Origin: Lepidostoma basale
Lineage: Eukaryota; Arthropoda; Insecta; Trichoptera; Lepidostomatidae
Length of the DNA stretch: 64,000 bases
Assembly (NCBI GenBank): GCA_022606425.2
Contig: JAHDVF020000246.1
Location: 1 to 64,000 of the forward strand
Direction: 5' to 3'
Of the stretch, positions 33,025-42,930 are shown piece by piece. The stretch's first letter is position 1. The number at the start of each line of letters is the position of its first letter. The notes under the pieces are model-generated. The model did not search any database and was not told where the DNA came from. It saw only the letters and a program-made list of their open reading frames with translations. A program made the translations under genes and the position numbers.

Positions 33025-33245
33025 TTTTTTCTAGACCTATTAAACCAGGACCAACTAAGAGATCCGTACGATGATCCAGCAGCCCCTTATAACGATCACA
33101 GTGAGAGCCTATCGCCTAGCATGGATTGAGCATGAATGCCGAACCGAAGAGACCAGAGCAATCAAGACCCTGTACGCGTCTAGACCGACTGGAGTAAGTA
33201 GACAGCGCCTAATGGACAATGGCTGATATGGGTAGATTCAAGGGT
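33025..33245 (+). mobile_element. LINE C-terminal fragment (family 9)
   Basis: A frame reads VRAYRLAWIEHECRTEETRA then IKTLYASRPTGVSRQRLM. The same sequence occurs antisense at 47635-47700. The layout resembles the G-H-V-x-R-M ... GRP..RW end of LINE ORFs, but both ends are lost. Confidence 0.5.
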
Positions 33246-33249
33246 GCGT

Positions 33250-34200
33250 AATGATATCGAAAAATAATAATTAATACGCATAAAACGTATGTTTTCTAGA
33301 AGGTATTATTTCACCTTGCTAATGAATTATCGCAATTAAAAAAAAAAACATATTTTAAAATGCTTTACTAAAGTGAAACATGTCATTTAACTAAAATATC
33401 GTATAATATAATTAATCTTCTAGAAAACACCGCTTTTAATTCGTTTAATTATTTTAAAGTTTCGCTTGCTATATTACAATTAGTGACGTGAAACATGAAA
33501 GGAATAATGTTTATAGGGTTATTGAACTGTATGTCATTTCTGAAATTAAGGTATTATAAAATATTCAGTTTTTTTCGTGTACAAGCGATCTATGCCAGTG
33601 GGAGCAAAATGCTATTTGCCTTTTTACTGTTTTTGTAATTTTAGGAAAACATTATTATTAACGTTAACGTAGCAAAAATCACTCCATGGAATATTAAATG
33701 TTGGTGTTACGTAGTAACTTGGACTCTGTTCTATTTGATTTTTATGTTTTTGCATCATTCACCAAAAAAAAGTTGAGACATATAACTTTATTTAAAGTGC
33801 TAAAATGGCCATTTAAAAAAATACATATTTTCCAGAGTTATATAATCTTAGAGAAAATGGTGCCTACACTGGACAGGGGAGTGTATTACGGGGTCACTGA
33901 GAGCTCTTTGATCAACCTGCGCTGATGTAGAAACCCTGTAATAGGGGGTAGTGAATAAAGTTTTCCCCATAAAAATGATATGTTGAAAAGCTCCGCTTTA
34001 TTTGATAGCGAAAGAGATTAAAAAAACATTTATGATGTCGTCCATCTCAAAAAGTTCTAGAAATTTTTTGATTTAACGTTTATATCAGAATTATTAATAT
34101 ATTTTAAGTACATTTTTTATTCTTAAATTAAGGTTCAATATTTTATATTTCATTCTTAACGATTCACACCGTATCCTTATTTGACTTTTTATTTGAACAA
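33250..34200. other. AT-rich sequence with family B remnants
   Basis: ACGTATGTTTTCTAGAAGG at 33284 and TCTTCTAGAAAACACCGC at 33417 bound a decayed family B element. 33470-34200 has no recognised content. Confidence 0.4.
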
Positions 34201-34204
34201 AAAA

Positions 34205-34303
34205 TGCGGGGCGAAAAGAGAAGGATGGAGTGCCGCGTCAGTTAAAGTGTGACAGTTCATTCTTTCTGGCTACCCTTTCGGGGAGACGGCATGATGGTTA
34301 GTT
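34205..34303 (+). mobile_element. Family 1b LINE 3' end
   Basis: Second copy of the GCGGGGCGAAAAGAGAAGGA ending seen at 18672, with GGCATGATGGTTAG. The tail is reduced to one unit. Confidence 0.7.
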
Positions 34304-34439
34304 TTTTTTTAATAATTTTTATTCCCCTTTATTCTTAACTCTTCACTAACATATTTCAACTTATTGAACGGTAAGGCATTAATACTGTGGAATTTTATAG
34401 TAATATGCTAAGGAAATTAAAAAAGTCACTTTATTGAAT

Positions 34440-34690
34440 CCACAAAATATTAAAAAAATATATATGAAAAAAACACGACATGTTTCAGAGGATACCTCCA
34501 TCTTCAGGTGTAAAAATATAATAAAAACTTAAGAATGAAAGACTACGTTTTATAATAATATTAGCATTTCTTTGTTAAGTTTTTATTATATTTTTACACC
34601 TGAAGATGGAGGTATCCTCCGAAACATGTCGTGTTTTTAAATATTTTGTGAATTAAACAAAAATATTTTAAATTTCCTAAGTATAAACAT
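34440..34690. mobile_element. Palindromic element with two hammerhead-like motifs (family M)
   Basis: Minus motif at 34473-34512 and plus motif at 34596-34634 with their 5' ends inward, about 80 bp apart. Both have ACAC/GTGT outer stems, CTGAAGA, an extra T, GGAGG stems and GAAACATGTC. Surrounding sequence pairs for more than 50 bases on each side. Confidence 0.75.
34596..34634 (+). ncRNA. Hammerhead-like motif, best-preserved core
   Basis: Outer stem ACAC (34596-34599) with GTGT (34631-34634); core CTGAAGA (34600-34606), extra T (34607); inner stem GGAGG (34608-34612) with CCTCC (34616-34620), loop TAT; GAAAC (34621-34625), AT, GTC (34628-34630). All invariant hammerhead residues are present; the extra base before the inner stem is the only departure. 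Confidence 0.55.
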
Positions 34691-34929
34691 ATTTCAAAAG
34701 ATATCCTTCTGAAGAACGAAGTGAATTATTTTTTTAACACTGAAGTGAAAAGCAAAAGTACAACATTTACACCAAAGAAGGAGGAGAACCATTCAAAATA
34801 TAGTTGGGAAGAGTGTAATAAAGTGTCGAAAATTATTCAAATGTGAATCCATAACACTTAGTGAGGGCGAATGTAGAAAGAAATGTAAAGCATTTTATTT
34901 TATTAAATAGTTGATCTATAAATGTTCAC

Positions 34930-35000
34930 TTTATGTTCATGAATTAATAACCCACGGTGGGTGAAATCCAGTATTCGTATACAAGTATAAGTATACATTC
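34930..35000 (+). repeat. ACCCACGGTGGGT / GTATAC segment of the 515-bp family
   Basis: AATAACCCACGGTGGGTGAAATCC and TATTCGTATACAAGTATAAG match the segment after TTGAGATATAATT in the array and after 58510. Only this segment is present. Confidence 0.65.
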
Positions 35001-35089
35001 ACAAAAAAATATTGATCTATTTGTACACAGATTTTTTTCTCAATTTACGAACATGTTTAAAACATTAAAATTCAAATACAATTGGAAAT

Positions 35090-36424
35090 ATTAATAGTTG
35101 CATGGAAGTTTTTTGTCATTTGTACGTTAATAAAGTAAAGTTGTGGAAAGTATTGTCTAAATATGGAATAAGTACAAAACTGATCACGGCAATTAAGTCG
35201 CTATACACGGAAAGCACTGCTAGTGTCAGAGTAAATGGAGATCTTACAGCCTGATTTGATATCAATAAAGTTGTCAAATAGGGTTGCGTAATATCCCCGT
35301 GGTTATTTAATCTATATATGGACAAGTGTATGAAAGAGCTGAAAGGGTTGGATGTAGGTGCCAAAATGAACGGAGTGTCAGTAAGCTGTCTCTCGTATGC
35401 GGATGACGCTGTCCTACTTGCAGACAACGAATATGAACTACAAGTCCCGGTGAATATTATGTATGAGGTATGCATGCGAAATGATCTGATGATGAATGTG
35501 AGTAAGTCCAAGGTAATGATTTTTAAAGAGAAGAAATCATGATAGTCTGCAACATTAGCGTGAATGGTAAAATTTTGGAGCAAGTAGATGAGTTCGTGTA
35601 TTTAGGTAGTATGTTTGCAAAAGATGGGCGCAAAGTGGAGAGGGATATTGAAAGAAGGTTTGGGGCAGGCAACAAAGTTAATGGAGTACTTAAAGTTGTC
35701 ATCGCAAACAAAAACCTGTCCGAAAAAGCTAAAATGGCAGTGCACAATGGTATTCTTCTACTGACCCTTATGTATGAAAGGGAAGCATGGAACTGGCAAA
35801 AAAGGATGATAGTAGAATAAATGCAGTAGAAATGAGATCTCTTAGACGAATGTGTAGATACTCTGTGTATGATAGAGTGTCGAATGAAAATATAAGAAGT
35901 GAGTGCGGTGCAAATGATGGTGTTATGAACAAAATAATGACAACAACAACAACAACAAACCATCACGCCGTTTCCCCGCAGGGGTAGGCAGAGAGAATGG
36001 ACCGCCACATTACTCTATCCTGGCACACCTCTCTAGATTCCTCCACATTCATACATCGAGTCATGCACGCACGTCGATTCTTCCGGCTTCTGACATGACC
36101 AACCAATACAAAATAATGAAAGGATCATCTAGATGGTTTGGACATGTGGAAAGAATGAATGAAGAAAGAATGGTAAAAAAAATATATGTTAACGATGGAA
36201 ATGGAACTAGAAATAGAGGAAGACCTAGGAAAACGTGGCACGATCAAATAAATCAAAATTGAATGTCGGCCACGTGAGGAATCAGAGAAATCGACGCGCG
36301 TGCTTGACACGATGTATGAATGTTGAGGAAATGAGAGAAATATAATATGTCAGGAAAGAAAAGTGTGGCAGTCAATTCTTTCTGTTTACCTCTTCGGGGA
36401 GACGGCGTGATGGTTAGTTAGTTG
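35090..36424 (+). pseudogene. Family 1 LINE, longest copy, with RT palm motifs
   Basis: The only family 1 copy with reverse-transcriptase sequence. Early codons read LWKVLSKYGISTKLITAIKS. A stop and indels precede GCVISPWLFNLYMDKCMKEL. The catalytic motif SYADDAVLLA follows at about 35395-35424 and VSKSKVMIFKEK at 35496-35533. A frame change then leads into LGSMFAKDGR, VNGVLKVVIANKNLS and the usual C-terminal blocks. A second family 1 copy interrupts it at 35941-36107. It ends with a GTTAGTTA tail at 36424. The RQGCVxSPWLFN and YADD motifs place it among RTE/CR1-type non-LTR elements; exact clade unresolved. Confidence 0.9.
35941..36107 (-). mobile_element. Family 1 LINE nested insertion, 12-bp target duplication
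   Basis: A 167-bp 5'-truncated copy with a CAACAACAAC (GTT-type) tail. ACAAAATAATGA occurs at 35929-35940 and 36108-36119, so the site is exact. It lies antisense in the host copy and belongs to the GTT-tail subfamily, while the host has a GTTA tail. Confidence 0.95.
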
Positions 36425-36429
36425 GTTTT

Positions 36430-37200
36430 TTTAATTGTAGAAATAACTTACTAATACGATAATCATTGTTATAAACTGTAATTAAATTATTAAATAATGT
36501 CAACTATTTTGAACGTTATATAAGAATTTTCTAGCCAAAATTATTCATAAACATTTTTGATTTATAACTTTTAATCAAATTTGAGAAACCTCGAACGGCA
36601 CATAAACACCGAAAAAGCTCCCGTTTCTTCATGACATGAAAAATAGGAAATCTTAACAAGGTTCAGAATACGTGTATTTTTGTCGGCTCTCTTAACTGCT
36701 ACAAGTTCCATAAAAATAAATCGTTCTGGTAATAGCAAGATTTATGGTTACTAGCACATCACTACTCCAGTGCAACCCACCCCTAGACATAGGCACTCGC
36801 CCTTCATACAATAGAATGAAGACAAAACAAATCAAAGACGCGAAATAGAAAAACTCTTTCCATTTCCTTTGCAAAAATTTCTTGATTATTCAAATGCTTG
36901 AGTTTTTTTACTCGTAGTTTTGGCTTGTTGAAAATTTTTCGTCGCTCAAGACGGTGTTTTGAAAGACATAGAAGGATTTTTCAAGGCTGTCTTTTCTTGG
37001 TTATCAGACATTTTGTGCCTAATAAGGCTGACATAAATCTTTGAGAATGCAAAACGTAGTAATGGTCTGTTTTAGACACTATTATAACTTCCTAAGGACA
37101 CTTATTTTTGGCAAACCAAAACCAAAATGATTTAAGGAACTTCTTTAGTTTAACTTATATCCAATATTTAAGTTCCTAGGTCTTTTTTAGCTAAGATTCT
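36430..37200. other. Apparently single-copy sequence
   Basis: No repeat signature; 36590-36900 has mixed composition. No convincing exon. Confidence 0.35.
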
Positions 37201-37204
37201 AAGC

Positions 37205-38165
37205 TAAGATGAGAGTGCCCAGTGGCATTCTTGTACTGATATTATACTCATATATAGAAGCAAAGTATTGAGCTGGCAAAAGTAGAATAAAAGTAGAATA
37301 AATGCTTTGGAAATATGATCTGTTAAATTTGTATAAATCTGTATATGATAGCGTGCCAAATGCTCATGTAAGAAATAAGTGCAGGGCGAATGAAAATGTT
37401 ATGAACAATATAATGAAAGGTTTATTAAGTATAGTTGCTGCCGTGTCAGCATGCCTGAAGAATCTGGTCTGGCAGAACAAGCACATGCGTATCGACAACA
37501 AGATCAGAATTTATAAAACACGCGTGCGACCTATCATGACGTACGCTGTAGAGACGCGGGCTGACACTGTGCGAACCAAAGGACTACTAAGAACATAGGA
37601 GATGAAGGTCCTAAGATCAATTACTGGAAAAACCCTCCGAGATCGTGTCCGCAACGTAGACATAAGAAAAACTTGCGAAATTGAGGATATCGTTCAGTGG
37701 AGTAGATCCAGAAGAAGATACTGGAGGGACCATGTAGCCCGAATGGATGGTGACAGACTTGCATATACAGCTGCTTATGAAATCCCCTCCGGACACCGCC
37801 CACCTGGAAGACCGCCTAAGAGATGGACGGACAGCTGGATCTCATCATCCGACGAGATATGATTTCTGTGTCTCAGATCGTCAGATCTATTAAAAGAAGA
37901 AGAAGTTTAAACACTTGGAAATAGTGTATAAATAAATAGTAGAAAATATGAATATATTAACGATGTAAATAGAACAAGAAAAGTGTGGCACTATTAAATC
38001 AATATTTTTTTTAATCGGCTTGTGAGGAGTTAGATAAATCAACGTGCGTGCATGACACGAAGTATGAAAATTAAGAAATCGAGAGAAGTAGGTCAAGAAT
38101 GAACGGTGTGGTAGTAGTCCATTATTGTTGCCTACCTCTTTGGGAGACGACGTGATAATTAATTA
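37205..38165 (+). mobile_element. Family 1 LINE split by a family 2 insertion
   Basis: 37205-37430 carries the SGILVLILYSYIEAKY to MNNIMKGLL region. 37913-38165 continues from the equivalent of FKHLEIV through RACMTR to a worn end near GACGACGTGAT. Removing 37431-37908 restores family 1 order, with about four bases missing at the site. Strongly diverged. Confidence 0.75.
37431..37908 (+). pseudogene. Family 2 LINE, nested copy
   Basis: Two open stretches: VWQNKHMRIDNKIRIYKTR with VRPIMTYAVETRADTVRTK, then after one stop EMKVLRSITGKTLRDRVRN, TCEIEDIVQWSRSRRRYW, RDHVARMDGDRLAY and GRPPKRWTDSWISSSDE. It ends in a GAAGAAGAAG tail at 37897-37908. Good reference for the family 2 consensus. No clear target duplication. 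Confidence 0.85.
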
Positions 38166-38166
38166 G

Positions 38167-38208
38167 CTTCTTCTATATTCGCCATCATTTTGAGTTGTGG
38201 ATTTACAC
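38167..38208 (-). repeat. Conserved ATGGCGAATATAGAAGAA block
   Basis: Minus strand reads CACAACTCAAAATGATGGCGAA then TATAGAAGAAGC, giving MANIEEA. It immediately abuts the TTAA at 38209. See 17800-18380. Confidence 0.5.
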
Positions 38209-38995
38209 TTAACCGTCGCGTCGCCATGTGGTCAATTGAGTTTCCACTGCCACTTTAAAGTTGATTTTCTTAAAACCTATGAACCCTAATATTAAAAAAA
38301 ACAAATTGTAATCCTCCATTGAAGTGTTCTCAATATTTCGTAATAAAAAAAAGCAAAAAATTACTTCCTTCATCCCAAAAAAAAAAAAAAATTTAAGACT
38401 GCCCTCACCTTCATTCGTGTTAAGGTAGAATTTGTTTTGCTAATATTTACAACTTTATCAAAAGTGACAAATACTTACTAGCTGTTTTGAACGTATTATA
38501 AATTACATGTTTGGCCTTTTCTCATAGGTACGTAATAATACCGACTGTGGACGAAAACGCAGCACGCAACTTAATAATATCAGAACTGTGAAAATATTAA
38601 CACTTTACCAAAAGGGACAAATATTAATACGTACTCGTTGTCTTGAACGTACTATACATTTTGCCTAGGTGCCTTTATCATACGTAAAATTATAGCGCTA
38701 CGGCGCGGCGGGGTGAGACAAGTTCATACTTGGTGTCAGTTGATCATATGCTGTCTCGCATTCTATATCAGAAATCGCATGTTTCCAGAAAAAAATTAAT
38801 GATGATACGTTTTTCAAATAATCCATGTATATTATAGATATCGATCTATTTCTAATGAAATTCCCTACAAGATGACATAAATTTAATTTTGATTCATCGA
38901 GTCATATGCTTGATATTTAGATAAAGTTAGCGGTAAACTGAATTGACCACATGGGAGCGAGCGTTTTGTTTTGAACCCGGTACGTTAAGGGTTAA
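38209..38995. mobile_element. piggyBac-like non-autonomous element, TTAA flanks
   Basis: TTAA lies at both ends (38209-38212, 38992-38995). Sub-terminal inverted repeats CATGTGGTCAATTGAGTTT (38226) and AACTGAATTGACCACATG (38936) match over about 28 bp. The right end reads GTTAAGGG before TTAA, like the CCC start of piggyBac ends. The interior has a direct repeat (CAAAAGTGACAAATACTTA at 38458 and CCAAAAGGGACAAATATTA at 38608) and no transposase. Confidence 0.6.
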
Positions 38996-39019
38996 ATGAC
39001 TTTTTTTTTAAAAATACTA

Positions 39020-39175
39020 ATACCAAGGATTTAAATCAATGATATTAGAATTTATTTTACAATCTTCAATGTGAGCAGAAAATAGCTCATTATTATGAAG
39101 AAGGAATCTGGTCGTGTCCAGGCTGTCCCCTGGATCAGGAGCCAAGCGTTCTATCCCCTAGACCACCACCCGATT
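39020..39175 (-). mobile_element. SINE-B (tRNA-derived) copy
   Basis: Minus strand head GGTGGTCTAGGGGATAGAACG, GCTTGGCTCCTGATCC, then GTCCAGGC... and the body ATAATGAGCTATTTTCTGC and CATTGAAGATTGTAAAATAA. The head aligns with 48465-48545 and the body with 58065-58150. Confidence 0.6.
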
Positions 39176-39179
39176 TGAT

Positions 39180-40180
39180 CAATAATGTATAATATTTATA
39201 CTACACATAGTCATATTTTGGACTCTACACATTCTAATTTGGTATAAAATATTTAAACACGTTTTTTTTCATTCATTATTTTGTTTTTTTTTTCTTTACA
39301 CCGAAAAAAGACGCCAACAATAAAAAACATGTGTGTTAAGTGTAATGAAATTTCGATGTCTTTCAAATGTTATTAAAACGTAACTTTTAGCAATTATTAA
39401 AATAAATCATTTGCTACAAGCTGCAAAACATATTTTCAGCAAAAGTCAAAGTATTTTTTTAATGGACATTGTAAGGCGTTAGTATTGTTATTTAATAATT
39501 TAAAGTTTTATTTTAACGTGTCATGTTTTTTAAATAATTAGTGGATTAAACAAAGTTATTTTAAATTTTCTAAGTACCTTACAATGGAATTCCACAGTGT
39601 TAATGCCTTAGCGTTTAATAAGTTTGTTATTAAACACTTTTTCTCTATGTTGTCCACTTATATAATATTCCCGGTCCTTAAAAATTCCCTCTCTACTCGA
39701 ATTCTACATAATTTCGATCCGACAGTAAAACAAGCCGAGATTCACCACTTTATGTAAAAGCCGGAATATTTATGCCCTATATTACACACAGTTTACAACC
39801 CGTCACGATATTAAAGATAGCATACATAACAACATTATCCCGCATGCAAGGGGTTAGAACCGTGTTCATGTTCCGTTCATTCATCAATAATTCATTAACG
39901 AAGCATTTTGGGGTTGGGGTAGCGCAATAATTAACCCCACTCCGGATGAGATAGAAGATAGCTATTATTGTTTTTGTTTGTATTGTCCCGGATTAAGCAA
40001 TTTATCGCGCATGTATGAAGATAGATAATACAGAATAAATATAATTTAGTAGGAATCATTACGCGTAAGCGTAAATCATGTATATATTTGTACGTTTGCT
40101 CGTGTCTTGTTTAGGTTCAATGTTATTTCTGATAAGGGTGTATAAACCTTTTAATTATACGTGTAAGCCAACGGCAAAGT
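39180..40180. other. AT-rich then single-copy-looking island
   Basis: 39180-39640 is AT-rich and unassigned. 39640-40130 is more balanced, with CCCGGATTAAGC and several TAAT/ATTA sites and no second copy. Candidate conserved non-coding DNA. Confidence 0.35.
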
Positions 40181-41082
40181 GTGATTTTTAGAATGGGGTG
40201 TTTTTACGATTTCGAGCACAATATTTTCATGGCATCTTAGGGGTGTAATATTAATTGATTAAATATTTATTAAAACATCAGTTCTCTAGAAGTTTTATTA
40301 TATTTTGTAGAAGTGATATTTTCAGATAAATTTAAATTTTAAATCTAAAGTGATTTTTTTAGCCAAATAGATATTACAAATTTAAAAACATTTAAAGGGT
40401 TAGGGCCAGATGGAGGTAGGAAAAACAAGTATTTTCAATACGTATTTTTTTTTCAGTAATAACACTTTTTTTATAAAACGAACAAAATTAAATGATTATA
40501 TTATGTTTCAACTTGATTCGACCCAAAATTTTAAGAAAAAAATAAAAATAAATAACATATGTATGAAGTTATCGCCACATTTGTTGGACCCTGTTCCGTA
40601 AGTGATGCTTTGCGGTGACCATTATAATTTCTTACAGGTTCATCTAAAATCATTCAAAAAAAAAAAAATAATAATACTTAGTCTAGTGCCTGATCGAAGC
40701 GTTTTTTTTAAATAAACAAAATGCCGGCCTCTGATAATTTACTTACGGATTTTCAAGGATAAAAAACAATTGTTAATAGTATCATGTTTAATTTACACAT
40801 TTTTTTCAAATTTGGGTCAAATCAAGTAAAAACATAATACTCGTATAACAATTATATATTTTTGGTAAAAAATAATATTTAAAATAATAGTTTTTTTCAT
40901 ATCTCTGACTGCCCCTACACTCCTTATTCGCCATTTTGGAAGAATTCATCGACACTGTAACACATACAAATAAGTACGAAGCTACGGAAGCAGAATATTG
41001 TCCAATATTTGGAGTATTTTTCTTTTGAACTATATTTCACAAAAATTAAAAATGTCGATCACCAAAGCGATCATGTTCAGAG
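40181..41082. other. Unassigned AT-rich sequence
   Basis: A family B trace lies at 40275 (TTCTCTAGAAGTTTTATTA). Otherwise nothing recognised. Confidence 0.35.
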
Positions 41083-41318
41083 TTTGATTTGTCTCTCCAC
41101 CTTCATTACCAATTCATTGCATGTTGGGAGATAAAAGAGTCTTTGATTTGTCTCTCCACCTTCATTACCAATTCATTGAATGTTGGGAGATAAAAGAGTC
41201 TTTGATTTGTCTCTCCACCTTCATTACCAATTCATTGCATGTTGGGAGATAAAAGAGTCTTTGATTTGTCTCTCCACCTTCATTACCAATTCATTGCATG
41301 TTGGGAGATAAAAGAGTC
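41083..41318 (+). repeat. 59-bp tandem repeat, four copies
   Basis: Copies start at 41083, 41142, 41201 and 41260 and are nearly identical. They end exactly where similarity to the LINE begins. As 59 is not a multiple of three, only the last copies are read through by the downstream frame, giving the non-homologous start MLGDKRVFDLSLHLHYQFIA. Confidence 0.95.
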
Positions 41319-42216
41319 TGTGCAATCCTTTGGCCTCCTCTCACATTGCTATGCTGATGATCAGCAACTTTATTTTTTCTGCAACCCTGATGACACCAAA
41401 CATCTTACGTCAATAACTGTCAACTGCATTGATGTCATATCCAGATGGATGGCATCAAACAAACTTAAACTAAATCCATCCAAAACGGAATTTCTCTGGA
41501 CTTCTTCCGCAAAGCGTCAACATCTTATCGATCATTCCTCAATTACAGCTGACAATGATATCGTTCCCAAAAACTCCACAAAGCTTCTTGGTGTTTATCT
41601 TGACGCAAATCTGTCTCTAAAATCCCAAATTTATAACACGGTCAGCGCTAGTTTCTTCCACCTAAGACGATTAAAATCCGTCAAAAGGAGTATTCCCCAT
41701 GACACTTTCAAAACTCTTGTAAATTCCTTCGTTGTGTCACGACTTGATTATTGTAATGGAATTTATGCAAACATTCCAAAACAACAAATAAACAAACTTC
41801 AATCTGCGTTCAATGCAGCAGCAAGGCTCATTAAAGGCATTCCAAAAAAGTCCCATATAACACAACATCTCAAAGAACTTCACTGGCTTAAAAGTCCAGA
41901 AAGAATCCAGTATAAACTCTGCTGGACAGTCTTCAAAGCGCTACATGGAATGGCACCAAGTTATATATCTGAACTCTGTATAACGGACAGCCTAAATTCA
42001 CGGAAATCCACACTTCGCTCGGCAAACTCCTCAGCAATAGGAAGATTAGTTGAGCCGAAGCGTTGCCCCAATACAAATTTCGGGGATCGAGCGTTCGCGG
42101 TAGCCGGTCCATCAGCTTGGAACAATCTCCCTTCACACCTTAGATGCATAAATGATCCGACAGATTTCAGATCTAAATTGAAAACCCATCTTTTTCATAT
42201 TTCATACCCAATTTAA
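41239..42216 (+). CDS. CR1/L2-like reverse transcriptase, C-terminal part
   Basis: An uninterrupted 325-codon frame, the longest in the window. Residues 1-33 come from the 59-bp repeat and are not native. The catalytic YADDQQLYF lies at residues 38-46 (YADD at 41350-41361). Then follow NKLKLNPSKTEFLW, KLLGVYLDANLSL, VVSRLDYCNGIYANIPK, LQSAFNAAARLI, LHWLKSPERIQYKL and, near the end, FAVAGPSAWNNLPSHLR and FRSKLKTHLF. These are the palm motif, thumb and C-terminal domain of CR1/L2-group elements. The endonuclease and the fingers, including the GxxLGP block, are missing. Open frame suggests a recent insertion, but it cannot be functional. Confidence 0.9.
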   Translation: MLGDKRVFDLSLHLHYQFIACWEIKESVQSFGLLSHCYADDQQLYFFCNPDDTKHLTSITVNCIDVISRWMASNKLKLNPSKTEFLWTSSAKRQHLIDHSSITADNDIVPKNSTKLLGVYLDANLSLKSQIYNTVSASFFHLRRLKSVKRSIPHDTFKTLVNSFVVSRLDYCNGIYANIPKQQINKLQSAFNAAARLIKGIPKKSHITQHLKELHWLKSPERIQYKLCWTVFKALHGMAPSYISELCITDSLNSRKSTLRSANSSAIGRLVEPKRCPNTNFGDRAFAVAGPSAWNNLPSHLRCINDPTDFRSKLKTHLFHISYPI

Positions 42217-42373
42217 ACATTTATACTTTGTTCTACTATACTTTTAAACCGATCGTTTTTTAAGCGGTCACATTTAGATTTTTAAGATTTAAAACACGTC
42301 TTAATGCACCCTTGAGGTGATTACATCCCAAAAACGGCGCTTTAAAAGTTAGCATATTATTATTATTATTATT
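41319..42373 (+). mobile_element. CR1/L2-like LINE, 5'-truncated
   Basis: Extends from the last 59-bp repeat through the RT frame and a 157-bp 3' UTR to a TTATTATTATTATTATTA tail. The UTR is repeated at 30576-30797. No target duplication is evident because the 5' side is filler repeat. Confidence 0.85.
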
Positions 42374-42444
42374 AACGCTGTCGAATATAACCATTCCATG
42401 AACAGATCAATGATCTAGAATAAGAAAACATTTTCAGCCTTTTT

Positions 42445-42690
42445 CTTCTTTCTCAGATGGATTTCCCCACTGCTGGATATATGCCTCTTTCAAACGTTTC
42501 CATTCCTATCTGTCGCTCACCTTTCTCACCAACTGTCTACCAGCTATTGAGGCTTGTCGTACTGTCGGACCATTTCTTCTGTGGCCTTCTGACACCTCTT
42601 TTATATATCTGTGGTCTCCATTTTATAAATTTGGCTGTCTACCTATTACTATTTTATTTAGCTGTGTGTTCTGGCCATTGATTTCTTTTT
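42445..42690 (-). mobile_element. RTE-like LINE 3' end (family 4b)
   Basis: Minus strand shows SEGHRRNGPTVRQASIAG and EWKRLKEAYIQQWGNPSEKE, the RTE C-terminus, in one frame with a stop between. Related to 23715-24105. Confidence 0.7.
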
Positions 42691-42693
42691 CTT

Positions 42694-42930
42694 TTAGTTC
42701 CCCTCAACGTTGTGCATCACTGTAGCAAATGCATCTTTGTCCTGCGCCATTTGGAACAGGTTCTCAACTCTGATTATTCCTGTCCATTTTCTTATATTTC
42801 GCAGCCAGGACAACTTTCTTCTGTCAAGTCCCCGACGTCTCTCTATTTTGTTCATGATTATCTTATATTTATAAAAGTATTTTTCTCCCCTTAGCACATG
42901 ACCCAAATACGAGTATGACCATATTAGCAT
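42694..42930 (-). pseudogene. Family 5 LINE C-terminal region
   Basis: The minus strand is open for 78 codons: YLGHVLRGEKYFYKYKII, KIERRRGLDRRKLSWLRN, IRKWTGIIRVENLFQMAQDK, DAFATVMHNVEGN. This is the usual G-H-V..R......G.R.....SWLRNLR.W C-terminus of a LINE. It abuts the family 4b end on the left. Confidence 0.8.

Noticed and set aside
34596..34634. Calling the hairpin a canonical active hammerhead ribozyme
   Set aside because: Every copy has an extra A or U before stem II, and many copies lack a good stem I. Activity cannot be inferred from sequence alone.
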